Assembly: GCA_023434425.1 (NCBI GenBank)
Contig: JAEYSS010000281.1
Coordinates: 1 to 18,389 of the forward strand
Length of the DNA stretch: 18,389 bases
Reading direction: 5' to 3'
Origin: Pseudomonadota bacterium
Lineage (GTDB): Bacteria > Pseudomonadota > Alphaproteobacteria > Ferrovibrionales > Ferrovibrionaceae
The position numbers and the translations under genes are program-made. Under the pieces are notes generated by a model. The model searched no databases. It was given only the letters and a program-made list of their open reading frames with translations, and was not told the DNA's origin. Of this stretch, positions 1-11,608 are shown one piece after another; within the stretch, counting starts at the first letter, position 1; every line of letters begins with the position of its first letter.

Positions 1-2483
<2,483 letters not shown>

Positions 2484-2514
2484 TCGCGCGCCGGCTTTTC
2501 TCGGGAGTCAGACA

Positions 2515-2955
2515 ATGGCCCAGCGCAAGCGTAGCGGTGGCGGCTCAGGCCGTGACGAATTGCCCGGTGGGCGCAGCCAGCGTCAGCTGCGGGTCGGCGA
2601 AGAGCTGCGCCACGTGCTGTCCGATGTGCTGCGCAACGGCCATTTCCGCGATCCCGATCTCGCCGACCTGGTGGTCACCGTCACCGAGGTGCGCGTCAGT
2701 CCGGATCTGAAGGCGGCGACGGCGTTCGTGATGCCGCTGGCCGGCAAGGACGCGCCCAAGATCATCGCCGCGCTCAACCGCGCGACCGCCTATATCCGCA
2801 TGGAAGCCGTGAAGCAGGTCGATCTGCGCGTGGCGCCGCAATTCTCCTTCAAGCTCGACCACAGTTTCGACGAAGCGGCGCGGGTGACGAAGCTGCTGCA
2901 GCAGCCGGCGGTCAGGGCGGATCTCGACAAAGAGCCGCCTGAGTCCGAGGAATGA
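2515..2955 (+). CDS. rbfA: 30S ribosome-binding factor A
   Basis: RbfA is a small KH-type RNA-binding protein that binds the 30S subunit during late maturation of the 16S rRNA 5' end and is needed for cold adaptation. The 146-residue product has the family pattern: a basic N-terminal tail, RVGEELRHVLSDVL in helix 1, a beta strand with VTVTEVRVSPDLKAA, and the central ALNRATAYIR helix followed by LRVAPQFSFKLDHSFDEA. The acidic tail after about residue 125 is typical of alphaproteobacterial members. A GGGAG ribosome-binding site at 2503–2507 sits 7 bases before the ATG. The stop TGA at 2953–2955 overlaps the truB ATG in an ATGA, implying translational coupling. Confidence 0.97.
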   Translation: MAQRKRSGGGSGRDELPGGRSQRQLRVGEELRHVLSDVLRNGHFRDPDLADLVVTVTEVRVSPDLKAATAFVMPLAGKDAPKIIAALNRATAYIRMEAVKQVDLRVAPQFSFKLDHSFDEAARVTKLLQQPAVRADLDKEPPESEE

Positions 2956-3857
2956 AAAAGCGGGGCCGCCCGGTCCATGGCTGGGTGATCGTCGACAAGC
3001 CGCTCGGGCTGACCTCGACGCAATGCCTGGCGAAAGTGCGCCGGCTCACCGATGCGGCCAAGGCCGGCCATGGTGGCACGCTGGATCCGCTCGCCACCGG
3101 CATCCTGCCCATCGCACTGGGCGAGGCCACCAAAACCGTGAACTGGGTGATGACGGCGGGCAAGACCTACCGCTTCACCGTCCGTTGGGGCGAAGCCACC
3201 GAAACCGACGACATGGAGGGCGCCGTCACGCAGCGCTCGGATGTGCGGCCCGGCCGCGCCGCCATCGAGGCCATGCTGCCCGGCTTCACGGGCGAGATCC
3301 TGCAGCGCCCGCCGGCCTATTCCGCCATCAAGGTCGACGGCCAGCGCAGCTACGACCGGGCCCGGAAGGGCGAAATGCTGGAGCTGGCCGCCCGGCCGAT
3401 CCGGATCGATGCCTTGCGCCTGATCGACTGTCCCGACCCGGATCATGCCGTGTTCGAGGTCGATTGCGGCAAAGGCGCGTATGTACGGGCGCTGGGCCGG
3501 GATTTTGCTTTAACTTTGGGCACTTACGGCCATATCACGGCCCTGCGGCGCACCCGGGTCGGGCGCTATGACGAAAAGGCGGCCTTTTCGCTGGATTCAC
3601 TGGAGGAACTGTGCCAAAAGGACGCCGCGCACGCGTATCTGCTGCCGATCGAGACCGCGCTGGACGACATCCCGGCCCTGGTTCTGACCGGCCCGCAGGC
3701 TGACCGCCTCAAACACGGCCAACCTATAAAGATCGCGCTGACGGCCCCCGGACTCCCGCCGGAAGGCGAACTTCTGGTGATGGCGGACGGCAAGCCCGTC
3801 GGCCTCGCCGAGCGTTCCGCCGACGAAGTCCGACCGCTGCGTTTGTTCAACCTTTGA
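2952..3857 (+). CDS. truB: tRNA pseudouridine(55) synthase
   Basis: TruB isomerises U55 to pseudouridine in the T-loop of elongator tRNAs and also acts as a tRNA-folding chaperone in the cytoplasm. The 301-residue protein opens with the KP motif segment GWVIVDKPLGLTS (10–22). The catalytic motif is GHGGTLDPLATG, with the nucleophilic aspartate at residue 45, matching Asp48 of the E. coli enzyme. KTYRF and RPPAYSAIKVDGQRSY are further family motifs (the latter near 117–131), and GAYVRALGRD lies near 175. The C-terminal portion is the shorter PUA-like extension of the proteobacterial form. The start is fixed by the 4-base ATGA overlap with rbfA. The gene ends 17 bases before rpsO. Confidence 0.97.
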   Translation: MKKRGRPVHGWVIVDKPLGLTSTQCLAKVRRLTDAAKAGHGGTLDPLATGILPIALGEATKTVNWVMTAGKTYRFTVRWGEATETDDMEGAVTQRSDVRPGRAAIEAMLPGFTGEILQRPPAYSAIKVDGQRSYDRARKGEMLELAARPIRIDALRLIDCPDPDHAVFEVDCGKGAYVRALGRDFALTLGTYGHITALRRTRVGRYDEKAAFSLDSLEELCQKDAAHAYLLPIETALDDIPALVLTGPQADRLKHGQPIKIALTAPGLPPEGELLVMADGKPVGLAERSADEVRPLRLFNL

Positions 3858-3874
3858 TGTCGCGGAGTTAAGTC

Positions 3875-4144
3875 ATGACGATCACTGCCGAGCGCAAGAC
3901 CGCGCTGGTTGCCGAATATGCCACCAAGAAGGGCGACACCGGTTCGCCGGAAGTCCAGGTGGCCGTGCTCACCGAGCGCATCAACAACCTCACCGACCAT
4001 TTCAAGACCCACAAGAAGGACGTGCATTCGCGTCGCGGCCTTCTGATGATGGTGAGCAAGCGTCGTTCGCTGCTCGACTATCTGAAGAACATCGACACTG
4101 CGCGTTACAACTCGCTGGTCCAGCGTCTGGGTCTCCGCAAGTAA
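3875..4144 (+). CDS. rpsO: 30S ribosomal protein S15
   Basis: S15 is a primary 16S rRNA-binding protein that nucleates the platform of the 30S subunit and contacts 23S rRNA in bridge B4. The 89-residue length is canonical. Recognisable segments are GDTGSPEVQVAVLTERI (about residues 22–38), LTDHFKTHKKDVHSRRGL and the C-terminal RYNSLVQRLGLRK. A GGAG at 3864–3867 precedes the ATG by 7 bases. The gene follows truB by 17 bp and is followed by a strong terminator at 4205–4245, so most transcripts from the infB operon should end here, with partial readthrough into pnp as known in other bacteria. Confidence 0.98.
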   Translation: MTITAERKTALVAEYATKKGDTGSPEVQVAVLTERINNLTDHFKTHKKDVHSRRGLLMMVSKRRSLLDYLKNIDTARYNSLVQRLGLRK

Positions 4145-4204
4145 AGACTATGGCAGCTGCCGCGAAGCAAATCGCCAGCCGCCGTATTCCGGATACGATG
4201 ACAC

Positions 4205-4245
4205 ACGCCCGCTCCCGGACCGCCGGGGCGGGCGTCGTCTTTTCA
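4205..4245 (+). terminator. Intrinsic terminator after rpsO
   Basis: An 11-bp stem (4205–4215 with 4225–4235, one G·U pair) has the arms ACGCCCGCTCC and GGGGCGGGCGT. It is followed by a T-rich stretch containing TTTT at 4240–4243. It begins 60 bases past the rpsO stop and should reduce transcription into pnp. Confidence 0.8.
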
Positions 4246-4330
4246 TCATAGGCCGGAACATTGGCCGGTCTGTCGGGATGGACTCGATAGGCCGGTTTGC
4301 CGCGCGCGACTGATCACGTCGTGCCGGCCG

Positions 4331-4358
4331 GGCGGGAGGCGATGGGCGCCGTCCCGCC
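4331..4358 (+). promoter_or_regulatory. Hairpin in the pnp leader, possible processing site
   Basis: GGCGGGA (4331–4337) pairs with TCCCGCC (4352–4358). Directly inside, GGCG (4338–4341) pairs with CGCC (4347–4350), leaving loop ATGGG and one bulged G at 4351. In E. coli, RNase III cuts a leader hairpin between rpsO and pnp, and PNPase then autoregulates its own mRNA. This hairpin sits in the equivalent place about 60 bases before the pnp ATG, so a similar role is an inference. The rest of the 275-base spacer (4145–4419) holds the terminator and three GGCCGG copies (4251, 4263, 4290); I see no gene and no clear promoter in it. Confidence 0.45.
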
Positions 4359-4419
4359 GGGGCGCCAGAGGTCAGGGACAGACCGAAGGACCGAGGGCGC
4401 CGAGGAAGGAAGAAAACAG

Positions 4420-6561
<2,142 letters not shown>

Positions 6562-6581
6562 GCCTTCCGCAGACGAAACGG

Positions 6582-6610
6582 AAAAGGCCGGGAGCGATCC
6601 CGGCCTTTTT
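6582..6610 (+). terminator. Intrinsic terminator after pnp
   Basis: AAAAGGCCGGGA pairs perfectly with TCCCGGCCTTTT around a GCGA (GNRA) tetraloop at 6594–6597, and the run ends in TTTTT (6606–6610). It begins 20 bases after the pnp stop and marks the end of the translation/decay cluster. Confidence 0.93.
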
Positions 6611-6697
6611 CGTTATGCGGCGCTGCTGTGACAACCTCTATGGTTTAGGGAATCTTAAGTCGCCCCGGGCGATGGTGCCGCAAACCAGAGGTGTGCT

Positions 6698-7519
6698 TTG
6701 CGATTCAGCGGTCAGACGGATCTGCCTTTCGAGCTCTATTTCGTGGTCGGCGCGCCGCGCACCGGCACCACGATCCTGCATGCCCTGATCTGCACCGATG
6801 AGTCGGTGAACGACTACATTGCCGAATGCAGCTACTTCACTGCGCTGCTGCCGCCCTTCGCTCTGGGCTGGAGCAATTTCGACCAGCATACCTATGCCTA
6901 CTTCCCCGGCGGCCGTCCGGAATTCGGGCGTTACCATAGCCAGCTGCTGCGTGCCGTGCTGCGCGACACCTGGGAGCAGGTCGGGCAGCCGAAGAAGCTG
7001 GCGCTGAAGGATCCGGTGCTGAGTCGCCAGATGGGGAACCTGGCGCAGCTGCTGCCGGAATCGAAATATGTGGTGTCGATCCGCGATGCGCGCGATGCTA
7101 TCGCCTCGCGCGTCACCGTGATGCGCAAGGGCAAGCCGGATGCCGTGGTGTCCGAACAGGATGTCATTCGCGTCTGCCAGGAATTCAACGCGTCCTATCT
7201 GCCGCTGCTCAAGGCACCGGACATTTTCAGCGGACGGGCGCTGGTCGTGGCCTATGAGGGACTGAGCCGCAGCGGCAACCTGGCGCCGATCGAGACTTTC
7301 ATGGGGATTACCTGCCGGCCGGACCGCGTGTGGCAGTCAGAGCTCACCGACATCAACGGGCCGGCCAACAACAACGAATGGCGTACCGCGCAGTATGGCA
7401 AGCCGCTCAATCCCGATTCGATCGGCAGCTACGCCAGCATTCTCACGCCACAGCAGGTGCAGATTGTGCTGGACCACTGCGGTCCGCTAATGCAGCAGCT
7501 CGGCCTTCCGCTCACCTAA
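6698..7519 (+). CDS. P-loop sulfotransferase family protein
   Basis: This is a likely cytoplasmic sulfotransferase that moves a sulfuryl group from PAPS to an unknown acceptor. The 273-residue product has the 5'-phosphosulfate-binding loop GAPRTGTT at 18–25 within FVVGAPRTGTTILH, and a 3'-phosphate-binding motif in VVSIRDARDAIAS with R129 and S137 at the usual 8-residue spacing. There is no signal peptide or membrane helix. The start is a TTG at 6698 with a GAGG about 6 bases upstream; an in-frame TAA at 6656 limits any earlier start, and no ATG lies between. The gene stands alone after the pnp terminator and ends 6 bases before the stop of the convergent gene. No PAPS-synthesis gene is in the window, so the substrate cannot be guessed. 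Confidence 0.85.
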   Translation: MRFSGQTDLPFELYFVVGAPRTGTTILHALICTDESVNDYIAECSYFTALLPPFALGWSNFDQHTYAYFPGGRPEFGRYHSQLLRAVLRDTWEQVGQPKKLALKDPVLSRQMGNLAQLLPESKYVVSIRDARDAIASRVTVMRKGKPDAVVSEQDVIRVCQEFNASYLPLLKAPDIFSGRALVVAYEGLSRSGNLAPIETFMGITCRPDRVWQSELTDINGPANNNEWRTAQYGKPLNPDSIGSYASILTPQQVQIVLDHCGPLMQQLGLPLT

Positions 7520-7525
7520 GCAGGT

Positions 7526-8314
7526 TTACTGCGGACGCTCCAGCGCCAGCAGCGGCGCGATGATGCGGCGATACCGCCCGTCGGCGCGGGCGGCGCGATA
7601 GGCCGCGCGCAGGGCGGCGACCGTCTGGGCTGACAGGTCGGCAGATCCGGCAATCCAGAAGGGCAGGGTGGCGAAAGCCTCGCTGGCCTGAAGTTCGGCC
7701 GGATCGAACTGCAGCTGCGCCCATGTGGCCCGCCCGACGGCGCGCAATGCAAACCAGCCGTCGATCCGCCCGGCCTGCAGCAGGCGGGCGTTGTCGACTT
7801 CGTTGTTGGTTGCGTCGACGCTCTCCAGCCCGAAGGATTGCAGCATGCCCTGCAGTTCCGAGCCGCGCATGACGCTCACGCGCTGCAGGTCGCGCGCCGC
7901 CGCCAGACTGTCGACCCGCCGGGTGCCGCTGCGGGTGAAGAATACCGCGCGGTCGGCATAGACTTCGCCGATCCAGATGAAGCGGCTTTCGCGCTGGGGC
8001 GTGCGCAGCAGGGCGGGATACAACATGCCGCCCTGTTCCAGCGCCAGCAGGGCGCGCTGGAACGGCACGATGCGCACGGCCGGATCGGCGCCGATACTGC
8101 GCGCCAGAATCTGCAGCAGCTCGACTGCGGGACCGCTGCCGATGCCGTCGTTCTCGATGACATAGGGTGGCCGGGCCGCACCGATGATCTGCAGCGCCGG
8201 CTGGGCTCCGGCGGCCTGCGGCGCGACCAGGCAAGCGGCGATCGCCAGCCCGAGCGCCTGCGCGCTGACCCGTGCGCCCCGTCGGATGCGGTCTGCGAAT
8301 CGCGGCACCCGCAA
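7526..8314 (-). CDS. Periplasmic solute-binding-type protein (SBP_bac_3-like)
   Basis: The 262-residue protein looks like an exported member of the type 2 periplasmic binding fold used by polar amino-acid ABC transporters. A basic start followed by the hydrophobic ALGLAIAACLVAPQAAGA suggests a Sec signal peptide cut near residue 37. The mature part opens with LQIIGAARPPYVIENDG and GSGPAVELLQILARSIG, the usual first lobe, and ends with a helix-rich ALRAAYRAARADGRYRRII segment typical of the family's C-terminus. The start is TTG at 8314, with GGGAGG at 8328–8323 and an 8-base spacer; the next in-frame candidate, GTG at 8308, is placed less well. No permease or ATPase is adjacent, so it may be a sensor-type or orphan binding protein. 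The ligand is unknown. Confidence 0.75.
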   Translation of the reverse strand: MRVPRFADRIRRGARVSAQALGLAIAACLVAPQAAGAQPALQIIGAARPPYVIENDGIGSGPAVELLQILARSIGADPAVRIVPFQRALLALEQGGMLYPALLRTPQRESRFIWIGEVYADRAVFFTRSGTRRVDSLAAARDLQRVSVMRGSELQGMLQSFGLESVDATNNEVDNARLLQAGRIDGWFALRAVGRATWAQLQFDPAELQASEAFATLPFWIAGSADLSAQTVAALRAAYRAARADGRYRRIIAPLLALERPQ

Positions 8315-8374
8315 ATCCTGATCCTCCCTGTGGCGCGCCCTCCCGCTTTGGTAAGAAAGCGCTCATTTTCAGTC

Positions 8375-8380
8375 ATTATA
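8375..8380 (-). promoter_or_regulatory. Possible −10 box for the solute-binding protein gene
   Basis: The minus strand carries a perfect TATAAT here, 60 bases before the TTG start. No good −35 hexamer stands 16–18 bases upstream. Just inside the expected transcript, CGCTTT (8361–8356) and AAAGCG (8349–8344) form a 6-bp leader hairpin with a 6-base loop. The evidence is a motif match only. Confidence 0.35.
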
Positions 8381-8452
8381 TACCGACAAACGGCGCGGAT
8401 ACGGGAATCAGTGCGGCTACGGTCTCGCTCCCGTCCCTTTCCGGCCAGATTG

Positions 8453-8481
8453 TTGCCGTTATTCTGCGTTTGGATTGTGAT
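8453..8481 (+). promoter_or_regulatory. Weak sigma-70-like promoter candidate
   Basis: TTGCCG (8453–8458) and TGTGAT (8476–8481) are separated by 17 bases and end 24 bases before the ATG of the MliC-domain gene. The −10 is poor, so this is a tentative motif call. The rest of 8315–8505 holds only the divergent leader described for the minus-strand gene. Confidence 0.25.
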
Positions 8482-8505
8482 GCCGAGTCTCTCTGGAGCC
8501 CAGAA

Positions 8506-9429
8506 ATGACGATGCCAAGTCCGCGCCCTGATGCAGCCCGCCTTGCCGGCCTGTCGATGATCAGGATGGCGGCCGGCGGGCTTCTCCTCGCGGGTTCGCT
8601 GCTGGTCGCCGCACCGTCCGTCCAGGCCCAGGCTCCCGCCCAGGACTCCGTCCCGGCCGACACCGAGGATGTGATGGAAGGCGCCACCATCGTCCGCGGC
8701 AAATACAGCGCCAGCGAGACCAGTGTTGACTGGGAGGCCGCGCTGCGCAACGGCAAGCCGGAGCGTATCGCCGAATGGCGCGACTATGGCGACAACGGCA
8801 ATGCCAATGTGGTGTTCAGCTTCCACAACGGCGATCTGATGCATTATGCCGAGCATGGCCGTCGTCGCGGCGGCCAGGCCGGATCGATGGATGGGCTGCG
8901 CCGCGTCGAGCTCAACCTCTCATTTTCCAACGGGCGCTTTACCGGCGGCCGCAAGACGGTCGACGGCATCGAGACCGAGCCCACCGATGCGGAAATTCGT
9001 GGTGCCAATGTGCAGGCGCTCGCCGCGCTGGAACGGCTGGCAGTGGCCAAGCCGGCCTGGCAGGACAGCCGCCCGGGTACCGGCTTTTCGATTGCCTCCA
9101 TTCCGCAGGCTGCCGGGCCGAGCCCCGAAGCCCGCAAGCTGGCCGGTGCCGGCGGCGAGATCGTATTCCGCTGTACGGACCAGCTGGTGGCGGTGCTCGG
9201 GGCGGCACAGGACCGTCTGGTGGTGGAAACCCAGGGCCGCGATCCGGTGACCCTGCAGCGCCAGCCGCCGGGCCATCGTTACGATTATTTCGGCGCGGGC
9301 TGGGGCGCGCAGCGCAGGGGCGAGGAAATCCGCCTTGAGGAAGCCAGCGGACGGGCCATGCTCTGCCGCATCGTTTCGGCGGCGGCACCCCCGTCGTCGC
9401 TGCCCCCGTCCGAGCCCGCGCCGCGCTAG
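8506..9429 (+). CDS. Exported protein with C-terminal MliC-like domain
   Basis: MliC/PliC proteins are periplasmic or lipid-anchored inhibitors of C-type lysozyme. The start ATG at 8506 has GGAG at 8495–8498 with 7-base spacing and gives 307 residues. A signal peptide is clear: MIRMAAGGLLLAGSLLVAAP then SVQAQA, cleaved near residue 45. No lipobox cysteine is visible. Residues about 50–200 are an unrecognised region with VDWEAALRNGKPERIAEWRD and LNLSFSNGRFTGGRKTVDG. From about residue 218 an MliC-like domain is suggested by EIVFRCTDQ, then PPGHRYDYFGAGWGAQRRGEE and GRAMLCRIV; C223 and C287 would form the domain's disulfide. The protein is about three times the length of a usual MliC. It could instead be an envelope protein that reuses the fold without inhibiting lysozyme. 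Confidence 0.7.
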   Translation: MTMPSPRPDAARLAGLSMIRMAAGGLLLAGSLLVAAPSVQAQAPAQDSVPADTEDVMEGATIVRGKYSASETSVDWEAALRNGKPERIAEWRDYGDNGNANVVFSFHNGDLMHYAEHGRRRGGQAGSMDGLRRVELNLSFSNGRFTGGRKTVDGIETEPTDAEIRGANVQALAALERLAVAKPAWQDSRPGTGFSIASIPQAAGPSPEARKLAGAGGEIVFRCTDQLVAVLGAAQDRLVVETQGRDPVTLQRQPPGHRYDYFGAGWGAQRRGEEIRLEEASGRAMLCRIVSAAAPPSSLPPSEPAPR

Positions 9430-9872
9430 GCGCGCGGACGGCGCTGGGCGATCCTGAAGCGGGCGCTGGCGCGGTTGGTCACCAGCGATCCCACCCGCAA
9501 TTCGCAGTGCACGGTCAGGCTGTCGCCCTCCTGCTGCAGGTCGGTCAGATGACATTCCAGCCAGGCGCCCATCGGCGCCGGCCGGCGATAGTCCATGGTC
9601 AGCTGCGTGGTCCACATCGTTTCGACCACCGGCTGCTGGTGACGGATGAAGCCGGCCATGAAGGTATCGGCCAGGGTGGCAAGGAAGCCGCCATGGCCGG
9701 TGCCATGCCGGTTGGCATGCTTGGGCCGCAGATGCAGGCCATAGACCGGCGGCGCGCCGCTGCGATCATCCCGTATGTAAACCTTGCCGAGCGTGGCGAA
9801 GAATTTCGATGGCGGGGGAAAGACGGTGAAACCCGGCGGTACCGGGGAGGAGGGTTTGCGACGCTGTGTCAT
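9426..9872 (-). CDS. PaaI-family hotdog-fold thioesterase
   Basis: Members of this family hydrolyse acyl- or aryl-CoA thioesters in the cytoplasm, usually as tetramers. The 148-residue product has the family core HGTGHGGFLATLADTFMAG (about 56–74), in which the HGG loop precedes the central helix and its Asp acts near the thioester. The following strands, TTQLTMDYRRPAPMGAWLE and VHCELRVG, complete the hotdog sheet. The ATG at 9872 has only a weak GGGA close by. The stop overlaps the stop of the convergent MliC-domain gene within one CTAG. Substrate is unknown; no phenylacetate genes are near. Confidence 0.85.
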   Translation of the reverse strand: MTQRRKPSSPVPPGFTVFPPPSKFFATLGKVYIRDDRSGAPPVYGLHLRPKHANRHGTGHGGFLATLADTFMAGFIRHQQPVVETMWTTQLTMDYRRPAPMGAWLECHLTDLQQEGDSLTVHCELRVGSLVTNRASARFRIAQRRPRA

Positions 9873-9935
9873 GTCCCGCTGAATGACCTATGCGGCAGCG
9901 GAAGGCAAGTCATGCGGCGGCTGCAAGTGCTGCGC

Positions 9936-9970
9936 AAAAAAAGAGGGCGACCGGGGGGAAGGTCGCCCTC
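9936..9970 (-). terminator. Intrinsic terminator, minus strand
   Basis: On the minus strand GAGGGCGACC (9970–9961) pairs perfectly with GGTCGCCCTC (9952–9943) around the loop TTCCCCCC, followed by seven T (9942–9936). It lies about 150 bases past the tctA stop and ends either the tctCBA message or the candidate small RNA immediately upstream. Confidence 0.9.
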
Positions 9971-10035
9971 AAGGGGGGATTCATAGGGGAGGAAATCAGA
10001 AACGAAGCGACTCTGCAAAATCTCTCCGCTCCATG
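9936..10035 (-). ncRNA. Candidate C-rich small RNA downstream of tctA
   Basis: A roughly 100-nt transcript is inferred. A −10-like CTATAT (10047–10042) sits inside the palindrome TCCTATATAGGA. About 7 bases later an 8-bp stem begins: ATGGAGCG (10034–10027) with CGCTTCGT (10009–10002, two G·U pairs) and a 17-base loop. A mostly unpaired stretch follows with CCTCCCC (9992–9986) and CCCCCC (9978–9973), then the terminator with another CCCCCC in its loop. This layout is that of trans-acting sRNAs that pair with Shine–Dalgarno sequences through C-rich motifs. No clear −35 was found, so it might instead be processed from the tctA 3' UTR. The stretch has no convincing reading frame. Confidence 0.5.
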
Positions 10036-10120
10036 ATTCCTATATAGGATGCCTTTGCCCATTCCGCAGTGACGGGCATCACTTTTCACGAAATCGCCCC
10101 ATTTCCTGCCGCGCCGGGCT

Positions 10121-11608
10121 TCACTGCGTTTTACGGGCACGCAGCCTGAGCAGCAGCGGCACAACCAGCAGCAGTGCTGCGACGATCAGCAGCGACAGAC
10201 TGAGCGGCCGCGTGACGAACGTCGTGATGTCGCCCGCCGAGATCGTCATGGCGCGGCGGAATTCCTGTTCGGCAAACGGCCCGAGAATCATGCCGATCAC
10301 GGCGGGCGCCGTGGGAAAATCGAAGCGCCGCATCAGATAGCCGACGCCGCCGATCAGATACAGCAGCACAAGATCGATCCACGACTGGCTGATGCCGTAA
10401 GTTCCGATCGTCGCAAAGACGAGGATGCCGCCATAGAGCCAGGGTGCCGGAATGGTGAGGATCTTCGCCCACACTCCTGCCAGCGGCAGATTGAGGACCA
10501 GCAGCATCACATTGCCGACATACAGCGACGCGATCAGACCCCAGACCAGTTCGGATTGTGTCTGCAGCAGCAGCGGACCGGGGTTGATGCCGTAGGACTG
10601 GAATGCGGACAGCATGATGGCGGCTGTCGCCGAGGTCGGCAGCCCGAGCGCCAGCATCGGCACCAGCACGCCGGCGGCCGAGGCATTGTTGGCGGCTTCC
10701 GGCCCGGCGACGCCCTCGATGGCGCCATGGCCGAATTCCTCCGGCTTCTTCGACAGCTTCTTCTCCAGGAAATAGCTGACCAGCGTCGGCACTTCCGCGC
10801 CGCCGGCCGGTAATGCGCCAAAGGGGAAGCCGAGGAAGGAGCCGCGCAGCCAGGGCTTCCAGGAGCGCTGCCAGTCCTCCTTCGTCATCCAGGCGCGGCC
10901 CTGCAGCCGGATCACGCTGGCACTGCTCTTGGGGCGGGCCGCCAGATAAAGCGTTTCTCCGACGGCGAATAAGCCGACGGCGACGACGATCACGTTGATG
11001 CCGTCCAGCAGCTCGGGCAATCCAAACGTGAACCGCGCCTGTCCGGTCTGCAGGTCGATGCCAACCAGGCCGAGCAGGATGCCGAAAGCGAGCGCGGTCA
11101 GGCCGCGCAGCATTGAGGCGCCCAGCACGGCGGAGACTGCCACGAAGGCCACAGTCATCAGCGAGAAATAATCGGCTGGCCCGAAGCGCAGCGCGAATTC
11201 CACCAGCGGCGGCGCCACGAAGGTGAGGCCCAGCGTGCCGATGGTTCCGGCAACAAAGCTGCCGATCGCTGCCGTGGCAAGGGCTGCGGCAGCGTGGCCT
11301 TTCCTGGCCATCTTGTGGCCTTCCAGCGCGGTGACGATGGTGGCGCTTTCACCCGGCGTATTCAGCAGGATCGAGGTTGTGCTGCCGCCATACATGGCGC
11401 CGTAGTAAATGCCGGCGAACAGGATGAAGGCGGCAGTAGGCGGTACGCTGAAGGTGATGGGCAGCAGCAGCGCAATCGTCAGCGCCGGGCCGAGGCCCGG
11501 CAACACGCCGATGGCCGTGCCCAGCGTGACGCCGACCAGCGCCCAGAGCAGGTTCATCGGCTGCAAGGCGACGGCAAAACCGTTGCTGAGGAGTTGCAGG
11601 GTCTCCAT
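10121..11608 (-). CDS. tctA: Tripartite tricarboxylate transporter, large permease TctA
   Basis: TctA is the large inner-membrane subunit of the TTT family, which takes up citrate or other carboxylates using an ion gradient together with TctB and the periplasmic TctC. The 495-residue protein is highly hydrophobic with about a dozen helices. It carries the family signature GVLPGLGPALTIALLLP near residues 34–50 and GGSTTSILLNTPGE near 74–87; GALPAGGAEVPT and ALGLPTSATAA in the second half mirror them, reflecting the internal repeat. The ATG at 11608 shares one base with the tctB stop (TGATG), so translation is probably coupled. The substrate cannot be told from sequence. Confidence 0.95.
   Translation of the reverse strand: METLQLLSNGFAVALQPMNLLWALVGVTLGTAIGVLPGLGPALTIALLLPITFSVPPTAAFILFAGIYYGAMYGGSTTSILLNTPGESATIVTALEGHKMARKGHAAAALATAAIGSFVAGTIGTLGLTFVAPPLVEFALRFGPADYFSLMTVAFVAVSAVLGASMLRGLTALAFGILLGLVGIDLQTGQARFTFGLPELLDGINVIVVAVGLFAVGETLYLAARPKSSASVIRLQGRAWMTKEDWQRSWKPWLRGSFLGFPFGALPAGGAEVPTLVSYFLEKKLSKKPEEFGHGAIEGVAGPEAANNASAAGVLVPMLALGLPTSATAAIMLSAFQSYGINPGPLLLQTQSELVWGLIASLYVGNVMLLVLNLPLAGVWAKILTIPAPWLYGGILVFATIGTYGISQSWIDLVLLYLIGGVGYLMRRFDFPTAPAVIGMILGPFAEQEFRRAMTISAGDITTFVTRPLSLSLLIVAALLLVVPLLLRLRARKTQ

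Noticed and set aside
4297..4419. N-terminal extension of pnp from ATG 4297
   Set aside because: The extra 41 residues are unlike PNPase, and the ATG at 4420 has a strong ribosome-binding site and canonical N-terminus.
9910..10164. Minus-strand 84-codon frame overlapping the tctA end and the candidate sRNA
   Set aside because: It overlaps the tctA coding end, runs through the terminator hairpin and poly-T, and lacks a ribosome-binding site; the stretch reads better as RNA structure.
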